Of a stretch of 64,000 bases of DNA, positions 27,467 through 37,735 are shown piece by piece. The translations under genes and the position numbers were made by a program. This DNA comes from Farysia itapuensis. Taxonomy: Eukaryota > Basidiomycota > Ustilaginomycetes > Ustilaginales > Ustilaginaceae. How positions within the stretch are numbered: the stretch's first letter is position 1; each line of letters begins with the position of its first letter. The stretch is from contig JALBYC010000013.1 of NCBI GenBank assembly GCA_023212645.1, positions 337,617-401,616 on the forward strand. Direction: 5' to 3'. The notes below the pieces were generated by a model. The model was given only the letters and a program-made list of their open reading frames with translations. It made no database searches and was not told where the DNA came from.

Positions 27467-30376
27467 ATGCAGTACGTCGGCAAGTTTGTCTCGTCGGTGT
27501 ACAACACCATCACGCCCAACATCAATCCCGCCACGCTCAGCGGTGCGATTGATGTCATTGTCGTCGAGCGTCAAATTGACGTCCAAGAAGAGATCGAAGT
27601 CGATTCGCAAGGGCAACCCCTTCCCGATGAGGAAAAGGGGAAGCTGCCAGAGGCAGAGCGCAAATATAGCACCGTCACGAAACAGGTTACTGAGATGGCG
27701 AGTACGCCGTTCCACGTGCGGTTTGGCAAGATGAGCGTCTTGCGACCTGCTGAGCGCAAAGTGACGCTCCATCTCAACGACTCTACCGATCCATTGCCTT
27801 TTGCAATGAAGGTCGGCGACTCCGGTGAAGCCTTCTTTGTGCTCGAGATTGACGATGAAGAAGAACGCAATAGCTTGCCTGCCGACCTGGTCACCAGTCC
27901 GATCCTCAGTGCAGCTGCTAGTCCCGTTGTCATGCCTGAGTTTGGCGACGCGCAAGAACCCGACCAAGCCAATAGAGCTGCCGACGTAGAGCCACTTGAC
28001 CTGGGTGATGCCTATACTGCCCCAGAAGGAAACAACAGTGCCGTCATGGAAACCGACGACGACCCGGACGTAGACGTCCCTCTCGGCGCTCACAACGGCA
28101 CACGAAAGATGCCCAGCTCTGCCAGCTTTGCCGCTGATACGTCCGACGTTCCTCCTGCAGACCTCGAGTCTGCTAATGTTGACGACACACTGTCCGAGGC
28201 CCTCGGAAAAGCACGCCTCGGACCCAAGAGACCTGCTTCGATCGATCTCGAGCGATCCAATAGCGACTCACGCTTGCTAGACAGAATACCGCAATCGAAT
28301 CAAGACACGCAAGACGAACCAGACGCCAAAAGCATCAATCTCCCCCCGCCATCCTCTCCCTCAGCATCCACGCCCAAAGTGCAGAAACCTGGCGACAAGA
28401 CATACGCAAAGACACTCCGACTCAGCTCGGACCAGCTGAAATCGCTCAACCTGCGCAAGGGGGCCAATCACATTACCTTTTCCGTCACATCCTCCTACTC
28501 CGGTTTGGCCATCTGTACGGCCCGTATCTTTCTGTGGGAGTCGTCGCACAAGATTGTCGTTTCCGACATTGACGGCACGATTACTAAGTCAGATGCCTTG
28601 GGGCATGTGTTTACCATGATTGGGCGCGATTGGACGCACTTGGGTGTGGCCAAGCTGTATACGGACATTGCGCGCAATGGGTATCGTATCATGTACCTGA
28701 CCTCCCGCGCTATTGGCCAGGCAGACTCGACGCGTGACTATCTCAAAGGGATTCGTCAGAACGCGTACCAGTTACCGGATGGGCCGGTAATCATGTCGCC
28801 GGATCGACTGATTGCGAGTCTGCATCGCGAGGTGATTTTGCGCAAGCCCGAGGTGTTCAAGATGGCCGTGTTGCGCGATATTGCGCGTCTGTTTGGTGCA
28901 GACCCTCGCACAGCACCTTCCCAGCCCGGCTCGCAACTCAAGGGCGCAGACCGCGCCACTGAGAAAAACGAAAACGGCATTACACTCGAAGTCAGTCACG
29001 AAGCAGCCAACGCAGCTGACGAAATCACACCCCCGGTGGAAACGCCGACCAAACCCACGGCCGGTAGCATTTCGACGGTGCAACTGGCGCCCATACACGC
29101 CAGCAAATCCTCGGCCTCGCTACTGAGCACAAAGGAAGACAGAAAGAGTCTCGAGAACCCGACCCCTTTTTACGCAGGATTCGGCAACCGCATTACCGAC
29201 GCACTGTCGTACCGCAGCGTCAATATCCCCTCTTCGCGCATCTTTACCATTGACACGTACGGCGAAGTCAAGATGGAGCTTCTCGAACTGGCCGGTCACA
29301 AGTCGAGCTACATCCATATGACGGATTTGGTGGATCAGATGTTCCCCCCCATTACCGCGCGAGAGGAAAAGGCGCCGCGCAAGCCCGAGTTTAACGACTT
29401 TAACTTTTGGCGGCCGGGGATTGTGGATGTGGAGCTGCCGCCGGACGATGAGTTGTTGGGTACGCCGCCGGTGTCACCGGCGCTGTCTGCGCGGTCGGGA
29501 CGAAGTCTGCGTTCGGTCAAGTCAACCACCTCGGACAGCGGTATGACGGCCACATCTGCCAAGGATCTGGCAAGCGGTGGTGGTGGTGGGGGGGAGGAGA
29601 AGCCAGGGAGGTTGTCGAGGTTTGGACTTGGATCGCTTGGGCTTTCCCGCAAGGCTTCTACGTCGAGCAAAACCGAGACGACGGGAGACGTTGACTTTGT
29701 CGCGCCCAGCGGTGGTGGTAGTGGAGGGGAGAAGCGGTCTGAACGGCGAAACCACCAGCGTGCGACGTCGGCCGAACCCATGCTGATGACGCTCGAAGAC
29801 GGTGACGACGACGACGACAAAGGGAATAGGGGAGAAACGTCGTTGTCGTCGTCGGCGTCGACGTCGTCCTCCTCCTGGCGTGCTCCGTGGCGAAGACGCG
29901 CTGCGTCACCGGACGACACCACGCGTGCCGCCCAACAACGCGCCACCTCCCCCCTCGTCGGACCCGTCTACACTGCCGAACCCGAATCCGAAGACGAAGG
30001 CCAAGAATTTCACGACAGCGAAGGCGACGACGACGACGACGACATCCCGTCCTTTGGTGCAGTCAGTCAGTCAGCCCCCACCCGCAACCGCCTCACTTCC
30101 TTTGGCAACGACGACGAGGATAAAGACTTTCGTCTCCTCCCACCCCCTCGCACCCAGCAAGACTGGCAGAGCGAAGACGAAGGTGACACTACGCAGAAAA
30201 ATCTCCCCCGTCCGCCGCGGCCCAAACGCACTCCCGACGACAGCGATGACGATGACGACGATGAGGAGGAGGAGGACGATGACGAGGTTGATGATGATGA
30301 TGATGTGGAAGATCTCGACGTCAATAACGATCCTCTGCTCGAAACCGGCGAAATCTGGTTCGAATGGAAGGGCTAG
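27467..30376 (+). CDS. PAH1: Lipin-type phosphatidate phosphatase (Pah1/Ned1)
   Basis: An intronless gene of 969 codons from the ATG at 27467. The N-LIP domain begins at once (MQYVGKFVSSVYNTI...NPATLSGAIDVIVVE), with the conserved FHVRFGKMSVLRP stretch at about 80-95. The C-LIP/HAD domain holds the DIDGT catalytic motif (about 367-371, Asp-x-Asp-x-Thr) and later YAGFGNRITDALSYRSVNIP...FTIDTYGEV. The enzyme dephosphorylates phosphatidate to diacylglycerol at the nuclear/ER membrane, feeding triacylglycerol synthesis and controlling nuclear membrane growth. The last about 280 residues are low complexity, Ser-rich then very acidic, and end in a short GEIWFEWKG motif; a Trp near the C-terminus is important for yeast Pah1 function. 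It is convergent with the next gene (82 bp). Confidence 0.95.
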   Translation: MQYVGKFVSSVYNTITPNINPATLSGAIDVIVVERQIDVQEEIEVDSQGQPLPDEEKGKLPEAERKYSTVTKQVTEMASTPFHVRFGKMSVLRPAERKVTLHLNDSTDPLPFAMKVGDSGEAFFVLEIDDEEERNSLPADLVTSPILSAAASPVVMPEFGDAQEPDQANRAADVEPLDLGDAYTAPEGNNSAVMETDDDPDVDVPLGAHNGTRKMPSSASFAADTSDVPPADLESANVDDTLSEALGKARLGPKRPASIDLERSNSDSRLLDRIPQSNQDTQDEPDAKSINLPPPSSPSASTPKVQKPGDKTYAKTLRLSSDQLKSLNLRKGANHITFSVTSSYSGLAICTARIFLWESSHKIVVSDIDGTITKSDALGHVFTMIGRDWTHLGVAKLYTDIARNGYRIMYLTSRAIGQADSTRDYLKGIRQNAYQLPDGPVIMSPDRLIASLHREVILRKPEVFKMAVLRDIARLFGADPRTAPSQPGSQLKGADRATEKNENGITLEVSHEAANAADEITPPVETPTKPTAGSISTVQLAPIHASKSSASLLSTKEDRKSLENPTPFYAGFGNRITDALSYRSVNIPSSRIFTIDTYGEVKMELLELAGHKSSYIHMTDLVDQMFPPITAREEKAPRKPEFNDFNFWRPGIVDVELPPDDELLGTPPVSPALSARSGRSLRSVKSTTSDSGMTATSAKDLASGGGGGGEEKPGRLSRFGLGSLGLSRKASTSSKTETTGDVDFVAPSGGGSGGEKRSERRNHQRATSAEPMLMTLEDGDDDDDKGNRGETSLSSSASTSSSSWRAPWRRRAASPDDTTRAAQQRATSPLVGPVYTAEPESEDEGQEFHDSEGDDDDDDIPSFGAVSQSAPTRNRLTSFGNDDEDKDFRLLPPPRTQQDWQSEDEGDTTQKNLPRPPRPKRTPDDSDDDDDDEEEEDDDEVDDDDDVEDLDVNNDPLLETGEIWFEWKG

Positions 30377-30458
30377 TGATTCACCACACAGAACATTTTC
30401 TTTGCAGAAACAAACAGGGGGAATACCAATATATTCATAACGTAGGGAACGGGGGGGG

Positions 30459-31607
30459 CTAAAGGATTTCGTCGGTATCGTCGTTGGTATGGGTGGGGAG
30501 AGTGGATCGGCGACGTTTGCGCCGGTCGATGCGTTCGAGTATGCGATGATGGTGGTGATGTTGCTGTTCGTATGGGGAATGGGGTGGTGGTGGGGAAAGT
30601 TTGTCGTGCGATGCGGGGAGAGGTCGGTCGATCCAGGTGGTGGTGGATTTCCGTTGTTGTCGGGTATGGTCTCCCTGTTGTTGAGCAGGTATGGTACCGT
30701 CTTGATCATTGTCGTCAACATCGTCTTCGTCTTGGTCGTCGTCGTCGTCGTCGGTCCAGGCGGTGTTGTCTGCTTCGTCGTGCTGGTCTTCCTGCATGTC
30801 GTTGGTGGAGGAGGAGTTGAAGCGGAGGGCGGGGTTGGTTTCGAGGATGCGGTCGACGCCTGCGCGGAGACCGGACAACTTGCGCAGCCGTCTTCGCTGG
30901 GATGCCGGGGTGGAGATTTTGATCACGGGTGGGGGCATATCACGCACACCGGCCTGTTTGCAGCGCTTCGTCTCTGCCACACTGCCCTGCGTCTGCGTCA
31001 GGGGTGTCATTGTCAAAGATGTAGGGACGGAAAAGTCGAACGAGGACGAAAAGGGGAGCGCTGAAGGAGGCGTGGGAGATGGTGCGACGCGGCGTGGTTT
31101 CCGCCCAGCATCAAGCAGAGGAGTACTGGAGGTGGAGCGGGCACGTTTTGCCCCGACCTTGGACGTCGATGATGCGAGCGACTGTGCTGATGGTCTGGAT
31201 GGTTTGCGCGGTGTGCTGGATGGACCAGCCCAAGCTGTACTGCGCTGGCGTTGATCATCGTCTTCATCCAGATCAACCTCCCTTGGAAGCTCGCGCTCCC
31301 TCTCCCGCTCCTCGCCATCATCATCCCCTACCTCAACCGCCTCGATTCTACGCTGGATGTATCCGCGCAGCCAATCGCGATCCGTGTCCCACAACTCGAG
31401 GACATGCGCGAGTGCATGCGCATACCCCTTTTCATACGACGCTTTGGACGAGTTGACCGCCTGTCTGTAGAGCGTCGTCAGCTGAAGTGCGGAAGATCTG
31501 AAGTGAGCGTTGAGATCGTGTTCCGTGCTGCCCAGATGCACGGCCCGCCGACGCGATGTCGACTCATCCAGGCCATCCAAGCTCGTACGTAGATTCGAGA
31601 GATCCAT
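30459..31607 (-). CDS. HAPSTR1/C16orf72-like (DUF4588-type) protein
   Basis: A single exon of 382 codons from the ATG at 31607 (MDLSNLRTSLDGLDEST). The N-terminal part contains FRSSALQLTTLYRQAVNSS and a following SYEKGYAHALAHVLELW segment (about residues 35-72). It resembles the helical core of human HAPSTR1 (NAATAVTNLYKESVDTHQRSF...), a nuclear stress-response partner of the HUWE1 ubiquitin ligase. The rest is disordered: a basic KVGAKRAR patch, a Ser/Pro stretch, long Asp runs, a His run and a C-terminal RRKRRRS nuclear-localisation-type sequence. The family assignment rests on one short region and is moderate. A HUWE1/Tom1-type HECT gene lies 25 kb away, which may be coincidence. Confidence 0.65.
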   Translation of the reverse strand: MDLSNLRTSLDGLDESTSRRRAVHLGSTEHDLNAHFRSSALQLTTLYRQAVNSSKASYEKGYAHALAHVLELWDTDRDWLRGYIQRRIEAVEVGDDDGEERERERELPREVDLDEDDDQRQRSTAWAGPSSTPRKPSRPSAQSLASSTSKVGAKRARSTSSTPLLDAGRKPRRVAPSPTPPSALPFSSSFDFSVPTSLTMTPLTQTQGSVAETKRCKQAGVRDMPPPVIKISTPASQRRRLRKLSGLRAGVDRILETNPALRFNSSSTNDMQEDQHDEADNTAWTDDDDDDQDEDDVDDNDQDGTIPAQQQGDHTRQQRKSTTTWIDRPLPASHDKLSPPPPHSPYEQQHHHHHRILERIDRRKRRRSTLPTHTNDDTDEIL

Positions 31608-31732
31608 AGCCGTCCGTGGTGGTTGGTGGTTCGTATCACTCGCACACAATTTCTTTCCAAAAAATGTCAAAAAAAAATAGATTCAACAGCCAAAAAACCC
31701 CATTTTTGTCTTGAGACAAACAGAGCGCGCTG

Positions 31733-32771
31733 TTAAGCAGTACCGTTGGGAAGGGGTGGCAGGCCAGACTCTTGGTCGTCGTCATCGTCGTCCGGGTCTT
31801 GAGCGGCCAGGGCAGCTGCGACCTTCATTGCTTCAGCTTCATTGCCGTAGTGTTGGTTGCGCTTTGCTGCGAATGCTGCGTGTTTGGCTTGAGCTTCAAA
31901 CACCAATTGTCAGTGATCTTTGTCGTTCAATTGCGTGTGACTAGTGCGGGGGGAAACTTACTCTCTGGATCGGGATCTTCTTCTTCTACGGCACCATCGT
32001 CGTTGGGGGATGCGTCGACGTCCATGTCGTGCATTTCTTTGCGAATGCCGCTGCGTTGATCGTCAGCCGCCGATCTCGAACTCGAACGGCGGGACGAGGG
32101 GCTCTTGGGCGGCAGCGAAAACGAGGGAGAGCGGGACGTGGTTCGAGTTGAGCTCGGACCGGAACTGGACTCGCCATCCAGAGTGCTGTGTTCGCTTGCT
32201 TTCTTGGCGACATCGGCGGCGTCGAGTCCAACAGCGAGACCGAGGTTGGGTCTTGCCGTCGATGATCGGCCTGCATTGGCGGCGGTATTGGCAGCCACCT
32301 GTTGCACTGTCGATCCGCGACGACTGCTATTGGCCGACGAGGAAGCGCCCTGAGATGACGCATCTAGATCAAACGCTATCGGCGCAAGAAAGTCAGTTCA
32401 GTGTAGCTGAGCGAGACAATGCTGCGGGGTGGGGGCTACCTACGATATTCGTCCCCGACAGGACCAAGCGATGTACCGTGCACAAAGGGCGTCTTGGGCT
32501 CGTCAATGATCATGCGCGCCTCCTGGTTCTCGCGCTCGATCTCGTGTAGCGTCAAGTTGGTCTCATCCCACTGCAGCCTATTGCCAACGTCGATGTTCAG
32601 TGATTATGGCCCGTGAAGCGATTGCGGGGGAGATACTTACTTGCCGTTGACGTCATCTTCTGGACCAAGCGCTGCGCCTTGAGACGGTCTGCGATCGCTG
32701 GCATTCTTGAGGATGCCTTTGGGCTTGGGTGCAGCAGCTGAAGGAGGCGGCGAGTGTCGAGGCGAAGACAT
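31733..32771 (-). CDS. GLC8: Protein phosphatase inhibitor 2 (PPP1R2/Glc8), 4 exons
   Basis: Exons on the minus strand are 32771-32641, 32577-32444, 32375-31962 and 31893-31733; joined they give 279 codons without interruption, with introns of 63, 68 and 68 nt and donors GTAAGT, GTAGGT and GTAAGT. The protein opens MSSPRHSPPP and carries KGILKN (residues 18-23, the first PP1-binding site), LQWDETNLTLHEIEREN with DEPKTPF (the GSK3/CDK-phosphorylated TP site), and a C-terminal KRNQHYGNEAEAMK motif (237-250), the helix that blocks the PP1 active site. In fungi Glc8 both inhibits and activates PP1 (Glc7). The last intron has two possible acceptors 6 nt apart, both in frame. Confidence 0.92.
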
Positions 32772-32955
32772 GGTCGTGTGTGTGTGGTGCAGAAGGAAAC
32801 GCAGCACTCAGCTTGGCTCAAGCGCAGTCGGGAAAGTTGAGCTCTAACAAACAATTTGAACGATCTACGCTCTAACAGTTGAAAGTGTTACTTTTTCGCA
32901 GCGCAATCTCACTCACACTGGCGCAAGTGTTGCTCTATAGCCTTGCTACCACATC

Positions 32956-34746
32956 ATGCTCGCTTCGCCAGTCAGAGCCGTGCCCAGCACAAGCGACCAG
33001 AGCGCGTCAACAGAAACGGTCGATCTCTGGTCCAGCATACTGAACAGCGTCAAGAGCTCGAAAGCTATTGCCACGCGAAACCTTATCGTGCTCGGAGAGA
33101 CCAAGAGCGGCAAAAGCACGCTGGTATCTGCCATTGCCAGCCAGTCTCCCTCTGGCCTGGTCACTGGTGCCGAAGGTAAACAAGCAGTTTCGGACATTGG
33201 GCTGTCGTACGCGTACTTTGATGTAGGCGATGACAAGGACAAGGACGAGACGGTGGCCAGAGTTGGCGTCTACACGCTACCCTCCTGTCAACCGGCGTAC
33301 ACTTCCCTCCTGCCCTTAGCCTTTCCAGCGCCTTTGACGGAAGAGCGGAATGCAAGCACAACACAGCCGCCAAAAGCGTCCATGGCAGCACTCAGAGACT
33401 CGCTCATCGTGCTGCTACTCGATTGGGAACAGCCGTGGACGTTTCTCGATCAGCTGCGCAACTGGCTCAGCGTGCTGCACGACCTGGTTGATACAGCGTC
33501 AGATCGCGGGCTGACATCGAGTAGTGGCGAGTGGAGTCCTGCTCGCGCTGCGTTTGACGAGATGAGGGAGCGGCTGGCGTTGTCGCTGCGCACATACGTC
33601 GAGCCCCCTGCTGCTAGCACGAGTGCAGTGCAAGAAGCGAGCACGCTCAGTGTACAGCTCGACGGCGAAGAAGCACCGCCATTGACAGAAGGTATGCTCA
33701 CAGACAACTGGGGCATCCCTCTGGTCGTTGTCTGCACAAAAGCAGACGCCATACCGCGTCTCGAACGGGACAAGGATTTCAAAGAGGAACAGTTTGACTA
33801 CATACAGCAGGTGCTCCGTACCGTATGCATGAAGTACGGCGCCGGTCTGTTCTACGCATCTTCGCAAAGACCACAGTCGATCGAGATTGTGCGCTCGTAT
33901 CTCTTGCATCGCTTGTTTGCCTCGTCGACGGCGTTTCCCTTTCCGCATCGGGCTTCTACCACGGATCGTGACACGCTCTTGGTGCCGGCAGGGTGGGACA
34001 GTTGGGGGAAAATCAAGGCGATACGCGACTCTTTTGACTGCAAAGCAACCGGTCGAGGCTGGACCTTTGACTGCGATCTAGACCTGTTACGTCGCACGCG
34101 CAATCTTGCCAAGACACAAGCGGTCGAGGACGAACTGGAACGGGAGCTGCTGCAGGACCAACCGGCCGGACACGAGACGCTCTCTGCAATCAAGCTGTAC
34201 GAGGACATTGTCTCTGACTGGCAAGCGGGCTCCAGCGCAAACAAGGAAGCAAACTCGAGAATCAAGCTACCAGACGAACAGGCCTTCCTGGCACTACACC
34301 ATGCGACGTTACAAAAAGATCCAGATCCGCGCGCCAAGTTTGGCAAAGCGGGCGTGGTGGGACCCATGTCTGCGTCCAGTCGAGGTCTGCCGTCTGTCGA
34401 GAAACTCATGTCGCGCAGTGCAGATGCTGAAGAGGTCAGCGCACGACCGACGACGACTGCTCCACGAAACGAGACCACACCTGTCCCCTCGTCCAAACGA
34501 GAGTACACAGCCGCAGCGGCAGCTGCAGCTGGGCTGAGCGAGCGCAGCAGCAGCAGCAGACCTTCGAGTCCAGCAGTCTCGCCGGGTGCAACATCCCCAG
34601 GCAGCGCAGCTCCCAAACAAAGCGAAGTACTGCATAGCTTCTTCCAGTCGCTCCTCAAAGACAAGGGCTCTTCCACGGCTTCCTCGCCCAAAACCTCGGA
34701 CCGACTCCGTGTCGCGAGCTCAACCCGACGCGATCCTGCACCCTAG
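32956..34746 (+). CDS. Cytoplasmic dynein light intermediate chain
   Basis: An intronless gene of 596 codons. A RAS-like domain starts with LWSSILNSVKSSK and the P-loop LGETKSGKSTL (about 46-56), followed by DIGLSYAYFDVGDD and a divergent G domain with VVVCTKADAIPRLE. The mid-region WDSWGKIKAIRDSFDC and the later LPDEQAFLALHHATLQKDPDPR segment are typical of DLIC. The Ser/Ala-rich disordered tail ends with HSFFQSLLKDK, a likely adaptor-binding helix. The protein links cytoplasmic dynein to cargo adaptors. The gene is divergent from GLC8 with 184 bp between starts. Confidence 0.93.
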   Translation: MLASPVRAVPSTSDQSASTETVDLWSSILNSVKSSKAIATRNLIVLGETKSGKSTLVSAIASQSPSGLVTGAEGKQAVSDIGLSYAYFDVGDDKDKDETVARVGVYTLPSCQPAYTSLLPLAFPAPLTEERNASTTQPPKASMAALRDSLIVLLLDWEQPWTFLDQLRNWLSVLHDLVDTASDRGLTSSSGEWSPARAAFDEMRERLALSLRTYVEPPAASTSAVQEASTLSVQLDGEEAPPLTEGMLTDNWGIPLVVVCTKADAIPRLERDKDFKEEQFDYIQQVLRTVCMKYGAGLFYASSQRPQSIEIVRSYLLHRLFASSTAFPFPHRASTTDRDTLLVPAGWDSWGKIKAIRDSFDCKATGRGWTFDCDLDLLRRTRNLAKTQAVEDELERELLQDQPAGHETLSAIKLYEDIVSDWQAGSSANKEANSRIKLPDEQAFLALHHATLQKDPDPRAKFGKAGVVGPMSASSRGLPSVEKLMSRSADAEEVSARPTTTAPRNETTPVPSSKREYTAAAAAAAGLSERSSSSRPSSPAVSPGATSPGSAAPKQSEVLHSFFQSLLKDKGSSTASSPKTSDRLRVASSTRRDPAP

Positions 34747-34798
34747 GAGTAATTCTGACGGCTAGAGCGGAGGGGTATAACCTTGGCCAATTTCTTTT

Positions 34799-35217
34799 TT
34801 ACTCGTCCTTTTTAGCTTGTGCGGCTGCGTCAGAAGATGCTTCCGCTGGCATCTGTTGAACTTGTCGACTTGAGGCGGGCATCTTTGCGAGTTCCTTGAG
34901 AAACCTGTGTGTAGGGAAGCAAACGTCAGCCTCGGCATGGCAGCCGCAATCAGCCCCAAAACATACCAATTTACACTGATGAACAGCCCAATGGCAAGAG
35001 TAAAGAGCGCGATGACATGAACGTTGTAGTCGGTGAGAAAAACGAGGATGGCGAGTACGACAAACAGTCCGTAGAAGGAAAAGTTCATGATTTTTTGCGG
35101 GACGGTGTTGTACTCTGGTGAAAAAATCGAGTTAAAGAGGTCGTCCCAAAAGGATGATGTTGCGGTGGGTTTGTTCTCGCCCTCGGGCAGGTGCCCATTG
35201 CTGGTGCTTGTCGACAT
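34799..35217 (-). CDS. PKR1: V-ATPase assembly factor Pkr1, 2 exons
   Basis: Exons on the minus strand are 35217-34967 and 34904-34799, with a 62-nt intron (donor GTATGT, acceptor CACAG). The product has 118 residues. A Trp-containing amphipathic segment (FWDDLFNSIFSPEYNT, about 23-38) precedes two membrane spans (43-62 and 66-85), followed by FLKELAKMP and a short hydrophilic tail ending in KKDE. This is the Pkr1 domain layout; Pkr1 is an ER protein that helps assemble the V0 sector of the vacuolar ATPase. The intron splits the codon of the Trp in SVNWFLKEL, and splicing restores that conserved motif, which supports the model. Confidence 0.9.
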
Positions 35218-35239
35218 GGCTGTGTCAGTAGCGTTGTGA

Positions 35240-35260
35240 GAAGAAGAAGAAGAAGAAGAA
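35240..35260 (+). repeat. (GAA)7 trinucleotide repeat
   Basis: Seven exact GAA units lie in the divergent promoter between PKR1 (start 35217, minus) and the LYR gene (start 35404, plus), close to the PKR1 start codon. Confidence 0.9.
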
Positions 35261-35403
35261 CAGGTGGTTACTTGCAGGAAGGGTGTAAGAGAAAGTCGGA
35301 TCGCGGGACTCGGGGGAAGATTTTTCAAGGGTCCAAAAGAAGCGTTCCTTTTCCAACAGTGGCCGCCCGTTGACCACCACCAAGATAGGGGGGAAGAGAT
35401 GAA

Positions 35404-36675
35404 ATGAGGTTGCGAAGCTGGATGGTGGCAGCGACATCTGCTCCACCCAGACAAGATCTCAAGCACCTCTACCGCACTCTTCTGGTCCAAGCCCGGCTGC
35501 TGGCATACACATTCAATGACCCAGTTCTGTACAAGTTGCACCGCTATCTCGCCCGAAGCAATCTGCAACCGGTGCTTGACCACCACAATGCACCCCCTTT
35601 GGAGCAGGCAGAGGATCCAGATGCGAACTTCGGAAAGTCGTGGCCGCAGTCTCCGATAGAGAAGCGGCTGTCCAAGGCGCGTGGGCATCGGAGAAACTTG
35701 TCAGACGCCAATGTAGGGTGGCAGCATGCGGTTTTGCGTGCCTTCGCGCTTGCATATGGTCGAAAGGGTAGACTGTCCCGTGACCAGATCTCGGACCTCG
35801 CCCTGCCGGAAATTGCATCCTCGCCGATTATGGCAGCCATCATGACGTCGCAAAACAGTATGGAAGGAAGTGTGATGCACAAAGCGGTGTCATTTGGTGG
35901 TCGACCGCCTCCGCCCTTCCTGCCGGCACTCGACGATCCCCTAGTCACGCTGTACGGCAGAACCTCGCAACGCAGGGTGAGGAACGCAACCAAACGGTTT
36001 CAAAAGACTTATCGTGACAAGGCCAGTGGGAGGATGCCCCTGGATGTGGTGTTTGCAGGCGAGATCATCGGGCCTCACGACACAAGCTCTGTATTTGCCC
36101 ATCTCGAGGCCAAAGCGAAGCCTGTCTCCAAGGACGTTACAACTCCCCCGCGCCATTCTGCACCACCAGAAGCCAAGCAACCGAGACAAGCCGTTGCACC
36201 ACGGTACATCTTACCGGCCAAATTTCAGGCAGTAGAGTACAGCTCAGGAGTGGTTGGCAAAACGCACCGGAAAAGCCATCTTCGCTCTCAAGGCTGGACC
36301 TCGCATCCCAAGGACTACACATGTGAACGGAGACAGCGCCGAATCTATGCCCGACTCCTGTACGATGCCCCAATCATCGTTCTGCCCACCTTCGCTCAGA
36401 TCCCGCAATTTTCAGCACTGGTAGGCCCACCTACGTCCAAAGACCCGCTTGGAATCCGAGCCAAACTCAAAGCCGCCTCGGCCCACACCACTCTGCACCG
36501 AGTGTCGCCCAGCCAGATCAAAGTATACATGTCCAGATACGCCGTGGGGCCGCGAACTGCAAAGGCAGACCAGGTGCCTGTCCGCATGTTGGACAGAGCC
36601 ACTGATGGACCCAAGCCAGAATCCTGGCTCGATCTAAGCGAGGTCGAGTTCCTGCGGTCCAGCAAGCTTCTCTAG
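35404..36675 (+). CDS. LYR-motif protein with long C-terminal extension, probably mitochondrial
   Basis: An intronless gene of 423 codons. The N-terminus has DLKHLYRTLLVQARLLAY, the Leu-Tyr-Arg start of the complex-1-LYR fold, and further helical sequence to about residue 150 (KLHRYLARSNLQPVL, WQHAVLRAFALAYGRKGRLS). LYR proteins bind acyl-loaded mitochondrial ACP and act in Fe-S transfer, respiratory-chain assembly or mitoribosome assembly. The long basic C-terminal region (many Arg/Lys, ERRQRRIYARLLYDAPIIV) has no recognised domain and resembles the tails of mitoribosome-associated factors. The N-terminus has no acidic residues in the first 16, consistent with mitochondrial import. Confidence 0.78.
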   Translation: MRLRSWMVAATSAPPRQDLKHLYRTLLVQARLLAYTFNDPVLYKLHRYLARSNLQPVLDHHNAPPLEQAEDPDANFGKSWPQSPIEKRLSKARGHRRNLSDANVGWQHAVLRAFALAYGRKGRLSRDQISDLALPEIASSPIMAAIMTSQNSMEGSVMHKAVSFGGRPPPPFLPALDDPLVTLYGRTSQRRVRNATKRFQKTYRDKASGRMPLDVVFAGEIIGPHDTSSVFAHLEAKAKPVSKDVTTPPRHSAPPEAKQPRQAVAPRYILPAKFQAVEYSSGVVGKTHRKSHLRSQGWTSHPKDYTCERRQRRIYARLLYDAPIIVLPTFAQIPQFSALVGPPTSKDPLGIRAKLKAASAHTTLHRVSPSQIKVYMSRYAVGPRTAKADQVPVRMLDRATDGPKPESWLDLSEVEFLRSSKLL

Positions 36676-37735
36676 CAGCGCGCAAAAGGCGCAAGAGCGT
36701 CATTCCGGTTGCCAAACCTGATCCCAGTCCAATACTTCGGTTCCCACGAGGGGCCATAGCGGCCTTTGGTTCAAAGGCCATTCATTCCATTCCGTAGGAG
36801 CATCGCTGCTGGAAATGTCACGGCGACCCAAAGCAGCGCGTGCACAAACTGGGTCTTGAGTTTTGTGGTTTTTTTGACAGTCCGGAACGCCATTTCGATG
36901 GTCACGTCCGATTTGGAAGCCACAAACATCCACGATCGCTGTACACGCCAGCCCTGGTCACGATGGTCCCATTCCCCACTAGATTCATGGATGTAACTTC
37001 GCACAGCCAATTGGCATTCGGCTGGAGTTGGATTCGAGTATTCGACACATCCGATCCCAACGTCGACGTCATGACGAAAAACTTTGGGCCAAGTCGCAGT
37101 GTGGCAAAAGAAAAAAGCGAGGGTGTTAGAGCTCGTGACACATCCGATTCGGTTTAACGGTTTCGGCTAGTCCGCGCTGAGGGGGAATTTCGTGCTGTGG
37201 TTGTAGCGCGCGATCGTGGCCAGATCTGGGTAATTCCGCATCGATCGGATCGGTATTTTGTCAGTGTGCCATGCTTGCTGCACTGATTTTACGCCCAGCC
37301 GATCGGCGCTTTTTAGTAACCTTGTTTGACAAGCCGTCGATTTTGAGGGACCAGCGAGAATGATGATGATGATGATGATGGTGCCACGATCGGCTACCTG
37401 TATCGTGCAACAACGCACGTCGAGTGGGCAACAATGGAACGCAAGGAGGCAAAGATCCGATGTATGTGGTCATCGGCTAGGCGAGATACATGGAAGCAGA
37501 GTAACGGTACCACGCAGATCGAAGGGACCCGGAAAGTGGGTGCAATGACGCGGAGGGGTCTGGGCCTCCCCTCCCTCCTCGTGCTCAAGCTCCGCAATTA
37601 AGACTCGACTCGACTCGATTCCAAGACACTCCAGACACACACACAGAGAGAGAGCCAGAAGGCGCAGGGCACACAGTGTATATACTAGACAAAGATCCGC
37701 CCACCCTGCGCTCACCTGCTCTTTTTCTCCCACCC
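36676..37735. other. 1.06-kb intergenic region with simple repeats
   Basis: No conserved coding sequence was found; the short open frames on both strands look like chance. The region has seven ATG units at 37360-37380 and adjoining (AC)5 and (AG)5 tracts at 37635-37654. A TATATAC motif at 37679-37685 lies about 50 bp before the next ATG and may be its TATA box. Confidence 0.6.
37360..37380 (+). repeat. (ATG)7 trinucleotide repeat
   Basis: Seven exact ATG units in intergenic DNA. On the plus strand this would add upstream ATGs if the leader of the next gene began this far upstream, which is unlikely given the TATA-like box at 37679. Confidence 0.9.

Noticed and set aside
33852..34691. Antisense frame of 279 codons within the dynein light intermediate chain gene
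   Set aside because: Serine/alanine-rich mirror of the sense low-complexity tail, with no motif.
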